A stretch of 13,792 nt of DNA, taken from positions 1-13,792 of the forward strand of contig JAGHAG010000001.1 of NCBI GenBank assembly GCA_021161625.1, written 5' to 3'. The notes beneath the pieces were generated by a model, which was not told where the DNA came from, made no database searches, and saw only the letters and a list, made by a program, of their open reading frames with translations. This stretch comes from Elusimicrobiota bacterium. GTDB lineage: Bacteria; CG03. Both the position numbers and the translations under genes were made by a program. Below, in pieces: positions 6,534-13,792 of the stretch (within the stretch, counting starts at the first letter, position 1; every line of letters starts with the position of its first letter).

Positions 6534-7540
6534 AAAAGACCTTCCCCTTCTTCAAATCCAAAAATAACATTCATATTCTGAACCGCCTGCCCTGATGCCC
6601 CTTTTACAAGGTTGTCAATTGCAACTGTTACAATCAAAGTGAGAGAATTTCGGTCAACAACAATACCAATATGAGCAAAATTCGTTCTATTTACATTTTT
6701 TATCTCGGGCTGTGTGCCCCTTTCCAGAACTTTTATAAATCTTTCATTTTCATAAAATTTTTTGTAATAAAGAAAAACCGCATCCTCATTTACAAATTTT
6801 TTCATAGGTATGTATATTGTTGAAAGAATCCCCCTCTCTACAGGAAGAAGATGGGGAACAAATGTAAAATTTACTTTTTCACCTGTGAGAAGATTTAATT
6901 CCTGTTCAATTTCACTTATGTGCCGATGTTTTGCAACACTGTAGGCTCTCAAATTTTCATAGACATTTGAAAAAAGCCAGTCACTTGCAAGTTTCCTTCC
7001 TGCTCCAGAAACACCACTCTTTGAATCTATAACAATCCCTTCTTTTTTTGCAAAACCACCTTTTATGGCAGGGACAAGCCCTAAAAGAACAGATGTTGGA
7101 TAACAGCCAGGGTTTGCAATTATTCGGGCAGTTTTTATTTGATTTCTGTAAAATTCGGTAAGACCATAGACCGCTTTTGAAAGAAGTTTTGGAGCAGGAT
7201 GTGGAACCCCATAGGTTTTCCTGTATATGTTTGCGTTTTTCAATCTGAAATCAGCACTCAAATCAATTACAACCTTATTCTTTTCTATAAATGGTATTGC
7301 AAATTTTGCTGACTCTGTATGTGGAAGGCATAGAAAAACAACATCTGTGTCATCAATAATTTTTTTTGAGAAATTCTCAGTTTCTGCATCAATATTAAGA
7401 GATGGATGCAAACTCTTTATTCTCACGCCTTTTGTTCTTGATATGAAATGCTTTAAAGTTACACTTTTGTGTCTTGAAAAAATTTTTATAAGTTCGGCTG
7501 CTGTAAAGCCACTGACTCCCATTATTGATACCTTTACCAT
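6530..7540 (-). CDS. argC: N-acetyl-gamma-glutamyl-phosphate reductase
   Basis: This NADPH-dependent enzyme reduces N-acetylglutamyl phosphate to the semialdehyde, the third step of arginine synthesis. It has 336 residues, normal for the type. The Rossmann start MVKVSIMGVSGFTAAELIKI carries the nucleotide-binding GxSGxT/A loop. DLSADFRL (93-100) precedes the catalytic cysteine C146 in NPGCYPTS (143-150). KSGVSGAGRK (173-182) and the HRH motif (204-206) complete the active site. The start overlaps the stop of the upstream Yip1-like gene by seven bases. The only purine-rich candidate ribosome site (GGGG) is rather far at about 15 bases, so coupling to upstream translation is likely. It is followed by argJ with a 4-bp overlap. 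Other arginine genes are outside the window. Confidence 0.96.
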   Translation of the reverse strand: MVKVSIMGVSGFTAAELIKIFSRHKSVTLKHFISRTKGVRIKSLHPSLNIDAETENFSKKIIDDTDVVFLCLPHTESAKFAIPFIEKNKVVIDLSADFRLKNANIYRKTYGVPHPAPKLLSKAVYGLTEFYRNQIKTARIIANPGCYPTSVLLGLVPAIKGGFAKKEGIVIDSKSGVSGAGRKLASDWLFSNVYENLRAYSVAKHRHISEIEQELNLLTGEKVNFTFVPHLLPVERGILSTIYIPMKKFVNEDAVFLYYKKFYENERFIKVLERGTQPEIKNVNRTNFAHIGIVVDRNSLTLIVTVAIDNLVKGASGQAVQNMNVIFGFEEGEGLL

Positions 7541-8076
7541 AAGATAAATGAAACCCCGTAAATTAAGAAGGAAAAAGCGGTTATAAAACTCAATATCAGA
7601 GGGGGAAAAATCAGCACCAGAAATGCCACTAATGAGGAAAGATAATAAACCTGTTGGACCGCTTTTATTTTAAGAAAAAAACACCACAAATAAATACAGA
7701 CAAAAAACAAAAATAAAAGCACGACGCCCCCGCCAACCATTTTTGTAAAAATAATTGCCGGTGGGAAAAAAAGAAGAGGAATTTCTGTAAATGCCCATAG
7801 ATAAAAAAGAGAAAGAATATCTCCACCGCCACCCACTGCTCTTGCAGTAAAGTGATAAATTGAAACCGTTAAAATCCAGTTAATAAAAAACAGAGGAAGC
7901 ATCAGAAAAATTTCCCTGTGGAAAATTGAAAGACCTATGATCTGCGAGAACTGGCAGAAAAAATAAAGAGCAATTGCCTTAAAAAAATTTCTCTGGCCGA
8001 GCAAACTCTTCCAGGTGGCTGAGGGATAAAAAACCACATTGTAAAAATTGGGCTCTTTATAAACAAATTCCATCAT
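7534..8076 (-). CDS. Yip1-like multipass membrane protein
   Basis: A 180-residue hydrophobic protein with about five membrane segments (roughly residues 33-53, 56-76, 88-110, 116-136 and 143-175). The layout fits the bacterial Yip1-domain family: a short N-terminal cytoplasmic part with a proline aromatic element (FYPSATW, 16-22), a glycine-rich turn GGGGD (82-86) followed by LFYLWAFTEIPLLF, and a late KIKAVQQVYYLSS (136-148) before the last hydrophobic stretch. Function in bacteria is unknown. Its ATG overlaps the sppA stop as ATGA, with a second ATG directly after it. It probably works in the same membrane as SppA or merely shares the transcript. I recognise the domain by pattern only, so the family call is moderate, while its being a real membrane protein is secure. 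Confidence 0.68.
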   Translation of the reverse strand: MMEFVYKEPNFYNVVFYPSATWKSLLGQRNFFKAIALYFFCQFSQIIGLSIFHREIFLMLPLFFINWILTVSIYHFTARAVGGGGDILSLFYLWAFTEIPLLFFPPAIIFTKMVGGGVVLLFLFFVCIYLWCFFLKIKAVQQVYYLSSLVAFLVLIFPPLILSFITAFSFLIYGVSFILW

Positions 8077-8948
8077 AGAATTTCGGAAAGTTTTGCAAGA
8101 ACCTCTGCTCCGTCGTAAAAAATGCCAAGAAATCTTTCAAGAGGCATTGGATTTTCAATAATCTGAACTTCACCCTTTATTCCAGCAAGTTTTTTTGCAA
8201 CCTCTAAACTCGTGTTTAAATTGCCAATTTTGTCAGCAAGTTTATATTTTATCGCCTGTTCGCCTGTGAAAATTTGTCCCTGCGCAAGAGGCAGAAGTTC
8301 TTCAACCGGAATTTTTCTCCCTTCTGATACTGTTTTCAAAAACTGATTGTATGTTTCATCTACGAGTTCTTGAAGTAGTTTCCTCTCTTCATCACTCAAA
8401 GCCCTGTAAATAGAGCCCATATCTTTGTACTTGCCACTCTTTATAACTTCAGGTTCTATACCTATTTTTTTCAGGAGTTCCTCAAAATTGGATGTGCCCA
8501 TAAGAACTCCAATTGAACCTGTTATTGTTCCGGGGTTTAAAACAATTTTATCACAGACACTTGCAATATAATACCCGCCTGATGCAGCAATGTCTCCACA
8601 GGATGCAACAACAGGAATTTTTTCCTCCTTTAATTTTTTTATTTCCTCCACAATTTCCTGGCAGGCTCCAAGGGTTCCGCCTGGAGAATTTATTCTCAAA
8701 ACAACTGCTCTGACATTCATTCTCCTTAAATCCCTCAACTGCTGAACAACTCTGTCAGAACCTCTTAAGCCAAAAATATAAGTAGTTCTTGAAGGCACAG
8801 AAATTGTTCCATAAATGTTTACAACGCCAATTTTCGGCTTTGCAATTCTTGCGCCTCTTTCTTTACTCCTGATTAGATAAACAGAAGAAACAGCACAGAA
8901 CAGAAGCAAAAAAATCAGAACATAACTTAAAACTCTTTCACGATTCAT
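8073..8948 (-). CDS. sppA: Signal peptide peptidase SppA, 36K type
   Basis: This is a membrane-anchored serine protease that degrades cleaved signal peptides. It has 291 residues, the single-domain form found in Gram-positive and many other bacteria rather than the double-length E. coli type. One N-terminal membrane segment (residues 6-25) anchors it with the catalytic part outside. RINSPGG (85-91) is the oxyanion-region motif. The nucleophile is S123 in DIAASGGYY. The general base is most likely K175 in SGKYKDMGS, 52 residues later, matching the Bacillus Ser-Lys spacing. GSIGVLMG (144-151) and the late GQIFTGEQA (224-232) are also family features. The ATG at 8948 has no Shine-Dalgarno, and a TATAAT ends only eight bases upstream, so the mRNA may be leaderless. 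First gene of the sppA-yip1-argC-argJ set. Confidence 0.96.
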   Translation of the reverse strand: MNRERVLSYVLIFLLLFCAVSSVYLIRSKERGARIAKPKIGVVNIYGTISVPSRTTYIFGLRGSDRVVQQLRDLRRMNVRAVVLRINSPGGTLGACQEIVEEIKKLKEEKIPVVASCGDIAASGGYYIASVCDKIVLNPGTITGSIGVLMGTSNFEELLKKIGIEPEVIKSGKYKDMGSIYRALSDEERKLLQELVDETYNQFLKTVSEGRKIPVEELLPLAQGQIFTGEQAIKYKLADKIGNLNTSLEVAKKLAGIKGEVQIIENPMPLERFLGIFYDGAEVLAKLSEIL

Positions 8949-8956
8949 ATTGCCAA

Positions 8957-8985
8957 ATTATACGAAATTTTCTTTTCTTCCACAA
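8957..8985 (-). promoter_or_regulatory. Sigma-70-type promoter of sppA, leaderless spacing
   Basis: TTGTGG (8980-8985), a 17-base spacer, then a perfect TATAAT (8957-8962) on the minus strand. Eight bases separate the -10 box from the sppA ATG, so a start site at normal distance would fall at or within two bases of the initiation codon. The box quality is seen directly; its use is inferred. Confidence 0.65.
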
Positions 8986-9035
8986 TAAGAAAATAAGGGT
9001 TGGGAAACGAGAAAGGGGAGAAGTTTTATAAAACC

Positions 9036-12000
9036 TTATGATGAAACTGGATATTTTATTATTGTCTTTTCGTTTTCTCCTGCGATTTTTGGCCAATCGC
9101 AAAAATATCCAAAATCATCTCCAATCCTGTCACCGAGATACTTCAAAAAATCTACCATGTTGTTGCGATATAGTTTTTCGAATTTCTGCGGTAAATCTAA
9201 AATCTGGTCTTTATCAAAAGAAGTTATTTCATCAAGTTCGCAAATTTTTCCTGTGAGATTTTTTACAACATCCTTTGAAACTGGGATAACCTTCTTATCA
9301 GAAATTTTTACAAGATGGATTGTTCTGTAATCAATATAAAGAAGAAAATCGCCACCGAGTTTTCTTGCCCCTTCTTTAACAAGTGAAATCGGAAGAGAAA
9401 ATTCACCTTTGCTTCTATCTGTAAATGGGGCAATCACACAGACCATTTTAAATGTATTTGCTCCAACTTTGTTTCTGCTTTTGTCTCTTGCAAATTCCAT
9501 TGTATAAAGGCGGTCAGCAAAAACAGGAGGTTTTTCATCCTTTTCAATTTCAGCAGCAATGACATTCACCTCAGTTATTTTCCAGTCCTGCGAACTTTCA
9601 TTTATAAACTTTGCAATTAAATTTACAATCATTAAAAAGTCAGCATCGCGTAACCATCTCAGTTCCTTTTTTATTCTTTTGTTTCTTCTTGGTGTTGCAA
9701 TTGCAAATCGCCTTACTCCTCCATCTTCATCCCATCCAATTTTCTGGGCAAGTTCAACAAGGTCAAGTTTTTCTTTTGTATCATTCCAGTTTAAAAGCAT
9801 GAACGAGTTCATCCCACCCTGAATAAAGAAAATATAATCAGGGTTGTGCAATCTTCCAATGTATTCAAAAATCTGTGTAAATCCCGGCGAGACCTCACCT
9901 GTATTTTTTGAAACAAATGGGGGTTTTGTAATTATGGCTCTGATTTTCTCTTTTTCATCAGGTTTTTCAAAAACATATTCAATCAAATTGTATTTGAGCC
10001 GCTTTAAAACTTTTTCATATCTTTCAGGATATTCTTCAACTTCCACAGGTCTTAATTGATAGAATTCAAGAGATTTTGCGAATTCTTCAACTTTCCCTCC
10101 TATATAATGGAGAAATTCAATAAAATTTTTCTCACCAACTTCAACAAGCCTTTTTCGTGGAAATCCCGGATTGGAGAGGGGCTTGGATGTGGCTGCACCA
10201 CTGTGTCCGCCGTCTGCAGGTGTTCCTATGTGCTGCATCAGAAGACCAAGATTTAATGTTTTATCCTCTTCGTTTGGCTTTCTTGAAACAAGAATTTCTG
10301 AACCATAACAGTAAAAAAAGTAATCCGTATCAAACCCCTTTTCTCTTACAAGATAATTTATGGCTGAAGCAACATTTATCTTTGCCTCCCCTTTTTTGGC
10401 ATCTGTGAATGGAGAAAGAACCCCTAAAATTCTCAGACGGTTTTTGGGATTTCTCATATAGAGTTTTCTTAAAAATTTTATTTTTTCATCATAAGATTTC
10501 GGTGCAAATCTGCTTCTAATCTTATCAACGAGTAAAAGATGCTTCTGATAATCTCCATCTTCGGGCTTTCTCAAAAAATCCATATAAAGCATGTTTGTCT
10601 GTGTTCGGGGTAAAACCTCTGCAAGACCCTCTTCATATTCCTTTACTTTCTTATCCCATCCTGTTTTCTGCATTATTGTCTTTAATTCCTCTTGGGTTTT
10701 TATTTCTGACAGGGTTTTCACCATTTCAATTTTGTTGAAGGATGAGCCAATAAGTTTTGAAAGTTCAATGGCAAGAGGTTCTGTTTTTATGTGAAGGTCC
10801 TGATAATGAGCAAGTTCCCTCAATAATTTTAATCCAGGATAGTCCCATCTTTTGCCTTTGATTTTTTTCTCATAAACAATATCAGCACCGCATTTTGGAT
10901 TATCCTGAAATTCACTCCCGCCTCTTGTGGGCGCATGGACATAAACATCACCTATCACCCCTTCACTCTTTAATTTCAAGAGCAAATCATATATTTCTTT
11001 TGTGTATGGATGATGGTCGTAAATTTCACACACATAAACATCTTTGCTTCTTAAGAATTTAAACATTTTTTCAATGAGTTTTAAATTGAGGTTCTTTAAA
11101 ATTTCAGAATCTTTCTTTGAAAAAATTTCCTCTTCTACCATTTCTTCGGAAATCTCGTCTGCATATTCTTCACCACCTGAAATTTCCTGAGGCATTGAAA
11201 TCTCTTCAGGGATAAACATGTATTGCATCCCATCAAAGGTAACGCTGAATTGAAAGGTCTCATCTTCGCTTGTTTTTTCATAAAAAATCACACACTCCCC
11301 ATTTTTATCAGTTTTGAGAATTGCCTTTCTGGGAATTTCATTTCCATTTCTGTCAAAAACTCTGCCAGAACCTTTTACCCTTTCAAAAATAAGTTCAATT
11401 CCATCAACTGCCCTTGCGGTTGCCTCTTCTAAAAGAATTACCCTGATGGGAATTTTCCCATCTGAATAAGAGGGAGGGTGTTTTTGAAGATTTTCAAGAA
11501 TTTCCAGAATCTTTCCACTGTTTTCAAGAACAACACTTAACTCTTCCTTAAAAAGCCCTGTTTCTATAATTGCAGAAGTTTTTTTCTCAATTTCAGAAAA
11601 AATATTCCTTAAAATTTCTTTTATCCTTTCCATCCTCTGGAGAAGTTCTTTTTTGTGTTCTTCATCAAAGGGAACCTCATCCAGTTCCCTGTAAGTTCTT
11701 TCAAGCCAGGAGATGCTCTCACAGACAAAAACAACAAATTCATCCGTGTAGGAAATTCTGCCCCTTGTTTTTAAGTCAAGTTTGTGTGCAAGGTCAAGAA
11801 AAAGGATGTCTTTCTTTTCCTCAAAAATTTCCGACATTTCAAACTTTATTTCATTATTTAATGCATCCAGCACAGATGATTTTGCTTCTCTGAATTTTTT
11901 TGCCTTCATTATTTTCAAAACTTCCACAAGATAATTTTTTATGTTTTCATCAGGTTTTTTGCCATCTCTTATGCTCTCAACAGCAATTTCAGAAAGTTTC

Positions 12001-12494
12001 CTCAAAATTTCAATAATTTTAAAGGAAACTTCTATTGCCAGAGGTTGCTGCCTTTTTACAATTTTCGCTCCATTATTGAGAAGCCCGTTTAAAATCTCTT
12101 TGAAAACCTTTGGTATCAATTGGGAATTTTCAATAGCCCAGATTCTGAAATCATTTATACTCTCTCCAACCTTCTTTATTAAAGGTGCAAGCCTTTCGTC
12201 CCTTGCTTCCATAAGAAAAACTCTCGGTGCCAAGGTGTCTATTGGAAAGTCAGGAAGATAAACATCACATCCCCTGTAGGCAGCAAGATGGTAAAGCCCT
12301 TCAGCATAATTGACAAAGTCATAGGTGTAATCCTCATTTTCAATTGGTTCCCTTAAAAGTTCTTCCTTTAAAGATTCCTTTGCCCACACTGTATAAAAAA
12401 CATTTGAGCAAATTGTATCAAGGTCCCCGCCTGCTTCTCTTCCTATGCCATTTTTTACCCCCTTGCCGTGAATTATAAAAACTTTTTTTCTCAT
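9036..12494 (-). CDS. Giant DHH/DHHA1-like phosphoesterase with insertion and triplicated C-terminal module
   Basis: This 1152-residue soluble protein has no gene name I recognise. Residues 4-30 (VFIIHG, then GGDLDTICS at 22-30) resemble DHH-family motif I (DxD: D24, D26). PDFPID (81-86) may be motif II. Residues about 100-340 are charged and helical, including a probable coiled coil (282-306). Residues about 346-430 look like a beta-rich Ig/carboxypeptidase-regulatory type domain (DGIELIF, TDKNGECVIF). IYDHHPYTKEIYDLL (491-505) is motif III, and HYQDLHIKTEPLAIELSKLI (563-582) fits motif IV (D566). DGGHSGAAT (761-769) is the DHHA1 GGHxxAA signature. Modules beginning near 686, 850 and 1014 share a PF element at 695, 859 and 1023. 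DHH proteins hydrolyse phosphodiesters (nucleotides, DNA, polyphosphate); this one's substrate is unknown. Its start overlaps the glycosyltransferase stop (ATGA). The DHH assignment is inferred from motifs only. Confidence 0.62.
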   Translation of the reverse strand: MRKKVFIIHGKGVKNGIGREAGGDLDTICSNVFYTVWAKESLKEELLREPIENEDYTYDFVNYAEGLYHLAAYRGCDVYLPDFPIDTLAPRVFLMEARDERLAPLIKKVGESINDFRIWAIENSQLIPKVFKEILNGLLNNGAKIVKRQQPLAIEVSFKIIEILRKLSEIAVESIRDGKKPDENIKNYLVEVLKIMKAKKFREAKSSVLDALNNEIKFEMSEIFEEKKDILFLDLAHKLDLKTRGRISYTDEFVVFVCESISWLERTYRELDEVPFDEEHKKELLQRMERIKEILRNIFSEIEKKTSAIIETGLFKEELSVVLENSGKILEILENLQKHPPSYSDGKIPIRVILLEEATARAVDGIELIFERVKGSGRVFDRNGNEIPRKAILKTDKNGECVIFYEKTSEDETFQFSVTFDGMQYMFIPEEISMPQEISGGEEYADEISEEMVEEEIFSKKDSEILKNLNLKLIEKMFKFLRSKDVYVCEIYDHHPYTKEIYDLLLKLKSEGVIGDVYVHAPTRGGSEFQDNPKCGADIVYEKKIKGKRWDYPGLKLLRELAHYQDLHIKTEPLAIELSKLIGSSFNKIEMVKTLSEIKTQEELKTIMQKTGWDKKVKEYEEGLAEVLPRTQTNMLYMDFLRKPEDGDYQKHLLLVDKIRSRFAPKSYDEKIKFLRKLYMRNPKNRLRILGVLSPFTDAKKGEAKINVASAINYLVREKGFDTDYFFYCYGSEILVSRKPNEEDKTLNLGLLMQHIGTPADGGHSGAATSKPLSNPGFPRKRLVEVGEKNFIEFLHYIGGKVEEFAKSLEFYQLRPVEVEEYPERYEKVLKRLKYNLIEYVFEKPDEKEKIRAIITKPPFVSKNTGEVSPGFTQIFEYIGRLHNPDYIFFIQGGMNSFMLLNWNDTKEKLDLVELAQKIGWDEDGGVRRFAIATPRRNKRIKKELRWLRDADFLMIVNLIAKFINESSQDWKITEVNVIAAEIEKDEKPPVFADRLYTMEFARDKSRNKVGANTFKMVCVIAPFTDRSKGEFSLPISLVKEGARKLGGDFLLYIDYRTIHLVKISDKKVIPVSKDVVKNLTGKICELDEITSFDKDQILDLPQKFEKLYRNNMVDFLKYLGDRIGDDFGYFCDWPKIAGENEKTIIKYPVSS
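9105..10439 (-). repeat. Three about-164-residue modules in the DHH-like protein
   Basis: Protein-level internal repeat, residues about 686-1130. The openings align as LGVLSPFTDAKKGE (690-703), RAIITKPPFVSKNTGE (852-867) and VCVIAPFTDRSKGE (1018-1031). The PF dipeptides are spaced exactly 164 and 164 residues. Module one has DGGHSGAAT at 761. Module two has DGGVRRFAI at 924, 163 residues on, with the histidine lost. Module three keeps only scaffold. All three close with similar amphipathic helices: NFIEFLHYIGG (790-800), DFLMIVNLIAK (952-962) and NMVDFLKYLGD (1112-1122). This was judged by eye. Confidence 0.7.
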
Positions 12495-13621
12495 TTCCCC
12501 TCCAGTGTTTTTTCCAATTCTCTGTATTTCCGCTCAATCAAGTATACCATATTGTTTATCTCAAAATCACCATATATTTTTTTGCGAAGTTTTCGCACAA
12601 AAACTCTCACAACATCGGGGTTTTCAAGACAGTATATAATTTTTTCGACAAATGCGTCTATGTCGTGCGGTTCAACAAGAAAACCATTGACACCATTTTC
12701 TATGATTTCTCTATTCCCGTCAACATTGCTTACAACCTGAGGTATCAGCAAAATCCCTGCCTCAAGAATAACTCTTGGGAGTCCTTCCCATAGAGAAGTT
12801 AAAACATTTACATCAAAAGCAGGTAAAATTTTCTCAATATCCCTTCTCCAACCTGTTAAAATGAAATCATCAGAAAGCCTGTATTCATAGATTTTCTTTT
12901 CAATTGAATCTCTCAATATTCCATCGCCAACCAGAATAAATTTTATATCTTTTATTTTTTCTTTTAATCTGTGTCCAATTTCAACAAAATCAAGAGGTGC
13001 TTTCTGTTCCTTAAAGCAGGCAACCATGCCCACAACAGGGATTTCAGAAGATATGCCAAAGTTCAACTTCGCCTGTTCTTTTGAAATTGTGTTTTCAAAT
13101 TTTTTCACATCAATTCCTGAATGAACTACGGAAATTTTTTCATTTCCACAAATGCCCAGTGAAATTGCTTTTTTTACATTTTCATGAGAAACAGCAAAAA
13201 GATGAGTGGTTATTTTTGCAGTTATTTTTTCAAGAAAAATAAAGAAATTTCTCACAAAAGGTTTCTGCCAGTCATTAAAACCAAATCCGTGAAAAGTATG
13301 AATTATTACAGGAACTTTAGCAAAATATGCTGCCCATCTTCCAATAATTCCTGCTTTTGAGGAGTGTGTGTGGACAATAAAGGGTTTTATTTTTTTCAAG
13401 ATTTTTAAAATTTTAAAAAAGGCAAGAATATCATAAAAGGGGTGTATTCTTCTTACCAGAAACTTTACTCTGAATGTTGAAACATCGGGCTCTTCAAGAG
13501 GTCCTTTTTCTCCATATATCAAAATTCCTGAATAAACTTTTAAATTTTCAACAGTAAAAAGGGTGTTTTGCTGAGCACCACCCAGTTCAAGAGTCGTAAC
13601 AATATGAACACAGTTTTTCAT
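12491..13621 (-). CDS. Glycosyltransferase family 4 (GT-B fold)
   Basis: A 376-residue retaining glycosyltransferase, probably adding a sugar from a nucleotide-sugar donor to a cell-surface glycan or lipid carrier. The N-terminal acceptor domain starts CVHIVTTLELGGAQQNT (4-20), with the GGAQ loop typical of GT4, and has VHTHSSKAGIIGRWAA (83-98). The donor domain follows from about 190 with VGMVACFKEQKAPLDFV (197-213), ILVGDG (229-234) and LTGW (255-258). The EX7E motif has E279 and E287 (EGLPRVILE), then NREIIENGVNGFLV (303-316). There is no signal or membrane segment, so it is cytoplasmic or peripheral. The ATG at 13621 is fixed by an in-frame TAG just upstream. No ribosome site is at usable distance, while a -10 box ends eight bases before. 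It overlaps the next gene by four bases. Confidence 0.94.
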   Translation of the reverse strand: MKNCVHIVTTLELGGAQQNTLFTVENLKVYSGILIYGEKGPLEEPDVSTFRVKFLVRRIHPFYDILAFFKILKILKKIKPFIVHTHSSKAGIIGRWAAYFAKVPVIIHTFHGFGFNDWQKPFVRNFFIFLEKITAKITTHLFAVSHENVKKAISLGICGNEKISVVHSGIDVKKFENTISKEQAKLNFGISSEIPVVGMVACFKEQKAPLDFVEIGHRLKEKIKDIKFILVGDGILRDSIEKKIYEYRLSDDFILTGWRRDIEKILPAFDVNVLTSLWEGLPRVILEAGILLIPQVVSNVDGNREIIENGVNGFLVEPHDIDAFVEKIIYCLENPDVVRVFVRKLRKKIYGDFEINNMVYLIERKYRELEKTLEGK

Positions 13622-13629
13622 AGAAAACT

Positions 13630-13658
13630 ATTGTACCAAATTTTCCTCCGTCTCTAAA
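13630..13658 (-). promoter_or_regulatory. Sigma-70-type promoter of the glycosyltransferase, leaderless spacing
   Basis: TTTAGA (13653-13658), 17 bases, TACAAT (13630-13635) on the minus strand, then exactly eight bases to the ATG. The geometry is identical to the sppA promoter. A GGAGGA stands at 13644-13649, between the boxes and too far from the ATG to serve it. The -35 box abuts the end of the heptamer tract. Confidence 0.6.
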
Positions 13659-13660
13659 GG

Positions 13661-13780
13661 GTAGTGAAAAGTGAACAGTAAACAGTGAATAGTGAGCGGT
13701 GAGCGGTAAGCTGTGAGCAGTGAATAGCAAATAGCAACAATAGGGATGAGTAATGAGTAACGAGTAATGAGGGAAGAATA
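13661..13780. repeat. Degenerate heptamer tandem repeats, right tract
   Basis: Nine consecutive 7-base units fit RGTGARY from 13670 to 13732 (AGTGAAC, AGTAAAC, AGTGAAT, AGTGAGC, GGTGAGC, GGTAAGC, TGTGAGC, AGTGAAT, AGCAAAT). Then ATGAGTA, ATGAGTA, ACGAGTA and ATGAGGG fill 13746-13773. The second part repeats 4906-4941 with two changes in 36 bases, in the same orientation. No gene is visible in the last 170 bases of the window. Confidence 0.88.
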
Positions 13781-13792
13781 ATGGTAGGCGCA

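Noticed and set aside
9023..9034. GTTTTATAAAAC palindrome just after the DHH-like gene as a terminator
   Set aside because: It is entirely AT-rich in its centre, has no loop and no following U-tract; too weak to call.

Overview
This window is bacterial chromosome with low G+C. All supportable genes lie on the minus strand. It looks like an uncultured anaerobic bacterium from a deep or candidate lineage. That is inferred from the AT-rich coding, bacterial-type PheS, PheT and L20, and intergenic regions filled with degenerate 7-base tandem repeats and small palindromes. The sequence alone does not fix a phylum.

In transcription order (right to left), the right edge (13661-13792) is a heptamer-repeat tract. 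A promoter without a leader then drives a GT4 glycosyltransferase. Its stop overlaps (ATGA) the start of a 1152-residue protein. I read that protein as a divergent DHH/DHHA1-type phosphoesterase with a very large insertion in its catalytic domain and three tandem DHHA1-like modules. This is the most unusual gene here. A second leaderless-type promoter at about 8957-8985 opens a tightly overlapping set: sppA (signal peptide peptidase), a Yip1-like membrane protein, argC and argJ. The last two are arginine biosynthesis enzymes joined by a GTGA overlap.

The 4841-5414 gap carries no credible gene. It is a mosaic of heptamer repeats, two tandem 35-base palindromic units, further palindromes with a shared GATTTATC core, and a perfect 13-bp inverted repeat that may end arg transcription. 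Part of its heptamer tract recurs nearly exactly at the right edge, 8.8 kb away.

Downstream of it is a translation-linked cluster: a DUF1116 (AllG/YlbE-like) gene, rplT, pheS and pheT. The last runs off the left edge. The rplT-pheS-pheT order is the familiar bacterial arrangement. However, a DUF1116 gene stands immediately before rplT, where infC-rpmI would normally be. PheT contains a perfect 12-bp palindrome inside its coding sequence, similar in style to the intergenic palindromes.
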